Made by a program: the position numbers and the translations under genes. Positions 62,547 through 64,000 of a stretch of 64,000 nt of DNA are shown here, piece by piece. Origin of the DNA: UBA1926 sp002337215 (GTDB taxonomy: Bacteria; Planctomycetota; Phycisphaerae; Phycisphaerales; UBA1924); the NCBI GenBank assembly GCA_963973795.1, contig CAXBAF010000006.1:1-64000 (forward strand), read 5' to 3'. Below the pieces are notes generated by a model that was not told the DNA's origin, ran no database searches, and worked only from the letters and a program-made list of their open reading frames with translations. Position 1 is the first letter of the stretch. Every line of letters begins with the position of its first letter.

Positions 62547-63253
62547 TCGACAAGCGCGCATCGAGTGCCGCCGAGGCGGTCGCCGATGTGTTCGACGGCG
62601 CCTCGGTGATGGTCAGCGGGTTCGGCGAAGCGGGCAGCCCCGTCGAACTCATCCATGCGCTGATCGACCAGGGTGCATCGGATCTGACGGTGATCAGCAA
62701 CAACACCGGGAGCGGCGAGGTCGGTCTCGCGGCGCTGCTCAAGGCGGGCCGGGTCTCGAAGGTGATCTGTTCGTTCCCGAGGACCGCCAACTCGACGGTC
62801 TTCCCGGATCTCTACAGGAGCGGGAAGACGACGCTCGAACTCGTGCCCCAGGGCACGCTGGCCGAGCGGATCAGGGCGGGCGGCGCGGGCATCCCGGCGT
62901 TCTTCACGCCCGCGGCGGTGGGGACCCCGCTCGCCGAGGGCAAGGAGCAGCGCGAGTTCGATGGGCGCACGTACGTGATGGAACACGGGCTGACCGCGGA
63001 CTTCGCGCTCATCAAGGGGCGTGCCGCCGACACACACGGGAATGTGCTCTACAACATGACGGCCCGCAACTTCGGCCCGCCCATGGCGATGGCGGCGCGG
63101 ACCTCGATCGTCCAGGTCGCCGAGGTGTTCGAGGCGGGCGGGCTCGATCCCGAGACCGTCGTGACCCCCGGGATCTTCGTGGACCGGGTGGTCGAGATCG
63201 CCGATCCTGTGCACGAGTCCACGCTGGTCGCGGCGGGGGCGACCTATCCATGA
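62543..63253 (+). CDS. 3-Oxoacid (acetoacetate-type) CoA-transferase subunit A
   Basis: About 236 residues. GTG 62543 overlaps the kamA stop and has AAGGCGG at good spacing; GTG 62537 is too near the site. Family motifs: ASVMVSGFGEAGSP (CoA-binding G-x-G-x2-G-x-P), LTVISNNTGSGEVGLAALL, VPQGTLAERIRAGGAGIPAF-type loop, FALIKGRAADTHGNV and VVTPGIFVDRVV. Subunit A pairs with subunit B encoded 12 bases downstream and transfers CoA from an acyl donor to a 3-oxoacid. Together with kamA it suggests the end of a beta-amino-acid or lysine catabolic route. Confidence 0.94.
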   Translation: MIDKRASSAAEAVADVFDGASVMVSGFGEAGSPVELIHALIDQGASDLTVISNNTGSGEVGLAALLKAGRVSKVICSFPRTANSTVFPDLYRSGKTTLELVPQGTLAERIRAGGAGIPAFFTPAAVGTPLAEGKEQREFDGRTYVMEHGLTADFALIKGRAADTHGNVLYNMTARNFGPPMAMAARTSIVQVAEVFEAGGLDPETVVTPGIFVDRVVEIADPVHESTLVAAGATYP

Positions 63254-63265
63254 TCGGATCCGGCC

Positions 63266-63967
63266 ATGAGTGAGCGCACAACGTCAGATGATCGCACGGA
63301 TACGGGCCGCGTCGGCTGGACACGCGACGAGATGGCGGCGCTGGTCGCGCGCGACATCGCCGACGGGTCGTACGTGAACCTGGGGATCGGGATCCCGGAG
63401 TTGGTTGCCAAGCACGTGCCCGAGGGGCGCACGCTTGTTTACCACACCGAGAACGGGCTGCTGGGCATGGGCCCGTCGCCCGCGGAGGGCGAGGGTGATC
63501 CCGAACTGATCAACGCCGGCAAGCGCCGGGTGACCGCGATGCCCGGGGCGTCGTATTTTCATCACGCCGACAGCTTCGCGATGATCCGCGGCGGGCACAT
63601 CGACCTGTGCGTGCTCGGCGCGCTGCAGGTCGCCCAGAACGGCGACCTCGCCAACTGGTCGACGGGCGAGCCGGGCGCGATCCCCGCGGTCGGCGGGGCG
63701 ATGGACCTGTGCGCCGGTGTGAAGCGGGTCTTCGTGATCACCCAGCACTGCACGAAGACCGGAGAGCCCAAGCTCGTCGAGCGGTGCACCTACCCGCTGA
63801 CGGGGCTCGGGGTGATCAACCGGGTCTACACGGACCTCGCGGTGATCGAGATCGCCGAGGGTGGGTTCCGGGTTGTCGAGTTGTGCCCGGGCGTGTCGTT
63901 CGAGTATGTGCAAGAGCGGACCGGCGCGCCGCTGCAACGCGCCGCAGAATGCCTCGCGGCGGAGTGA
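63266..63967 (+). CDS. 3-Oxoacid (acetoacetate-type) CoA-transferase subunit B
   Basis: 233 residues. The catalytic Glu forming the CoA thioester is Glu62 in YHTENGLLGMGP. Other marks: DGSYVNLGIGIPELVAKHV, GASYFHHADSFAMIRGGHID, CVLGALQVAQNGDLANW and GGAMDLCAGVKRVFVITQH. Normal length for subunit B. It lies 12 bases after subunit A, and a further gene starts five bases downstream, so the operon continues past the window edge. Confidence 0.95.
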   Translation: MSERTTSDDRTDTGRVGWTRDEMAALVARDIADGSYVNLGIGIPELVAKHVPEGRTLVYHTENGLLGMGPSPAEGEGDPELINAGKRRVTAMPGASYFHHADSFAMIRGGHIDLCVLGALQVAQNGDLANWSTGEPGAIPAVGGAMDLCAGVKRVFVITQHCTKTGEPKLVERCTYPLTGLGVINRVYTDLAVIEIAEGGFRVVELCPGVSFEYVQERTGAPLQRAAECLAAE

Positions 63968-63972
63968 GCACC

Positions 63973-64000
63973 ATGAGTATCCAGGCCAAGCCCACCGCGT
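63973..64000 (+). CDS. Start of a further operon gene (truncated by the window edge)
   Basis: ATG 63973 has GGAG nine bases upstream and lies five bases after the CoA-transferase subunit B stop. Only nine residues (MSIQAKPTA) are visible, so no identity can be given. In lysine-fermentation clusters the next genes are often those for 3-keto-5-aminohexanoate cleavage or 3,5-diaminohexanoate dehydrogenase. Confidence 0.5.

Noticed and set aside
60155..63967. The kamA/CoA-transferase group as part of the polyuronide island
   Set aside because: It is separated by the ABC, DUF11 and sigma/kinase genes, has its own regulator and encodes amino-acid-type chemistry.
1..64000. tRNA genes, rRNA genes, CRISPR arrays, insertion sequences or integrase-linked attachment sites
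   Set aside because: No cloverleaf-like sequences, regularly spaced repeats, transposase or integrase frames were recognised on either strand; a tRNA or covariance search would settle this.

Overview
The window is about 65% GC and carries hallmarks of a planctomycete of the class Phycisphaerae, probably marine. These are large secreted proteins ending in paired EF-hand (dockerin-like) modules closed by Gly-Cys, a prepilin-like protein with an H-X9-DG-type C-terminus, a GTGA-coupled ECF sigma factor and Ser/Thr kinase-TPR pair, and a sugar catabolic island without SusC/SusD. The assignment is an inference from gene content; there is no rRNA marker. No tRNA, rRNA, CRISPR array or insertion sequence was seen.

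Region 1 (1-12.3 kb): a 985-residue secreted mosaic protein, then a ~0.95 kb AT-richer spacer with at most one small gene. Next is a tight minus-strand operon: a secreted TPR protein, ExbB, ExbD and a 1275-residue protein. The last has PD40/WD40-like blades, a TonB-like transmembrane helix with the Ser-x3-His motif, a long disordered linker and two C-terminal repeats. It looks like an unusual Ton-type energy-transducing complex.

Region 2 (12.4-51.2 kb): a uronic-acid and polyuronide utilisation island. Saturated uronates are served by a TRAP transporter, a divergent UxaC-like isomerase, an SDR resembling D-mannonate oxidoreductase and two non-homologous mannonate dehydratases (UxuA, ManD). 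Unsaturated uronates from lyases are served by a PL38/alginate-lyase-type enzyme, a PL6 lyase, a GH88 hydrolase and an SDR that could reduce DEH to KDG. Both routes meet at KDG kinase and KDPG aldolase. Xylose isomerase and xylulokinase, a GDSL/sialate-type acetylesterase, two oxidoreductase/TIM-barrel isomerase pairs, an SSS symporter and a DUF2264 protein complete it. An AraC regulator sits divergent to GH88-SDR-kdgK. A LacI regulator sits divergent to an eight-gene minus-strand operon (39999 down to 28342), with 12-bp direct repeats between them.

Region 3 (51.3-60 kb): an ABC exporter pair whose ATPase lacks the LSGGQ signature, a DUF11-type secreted protein, and the kinase/sigma pair.

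Region 4 (60.1-64 kb): an RpiR regulator divergent from a KamA-family radical-SAM gene, followed by both subunits of a 3-oxoacid CoA-transferase and the start of another gene. This points to amino-acid (lysine-like) catabolism separate from the uronate island.
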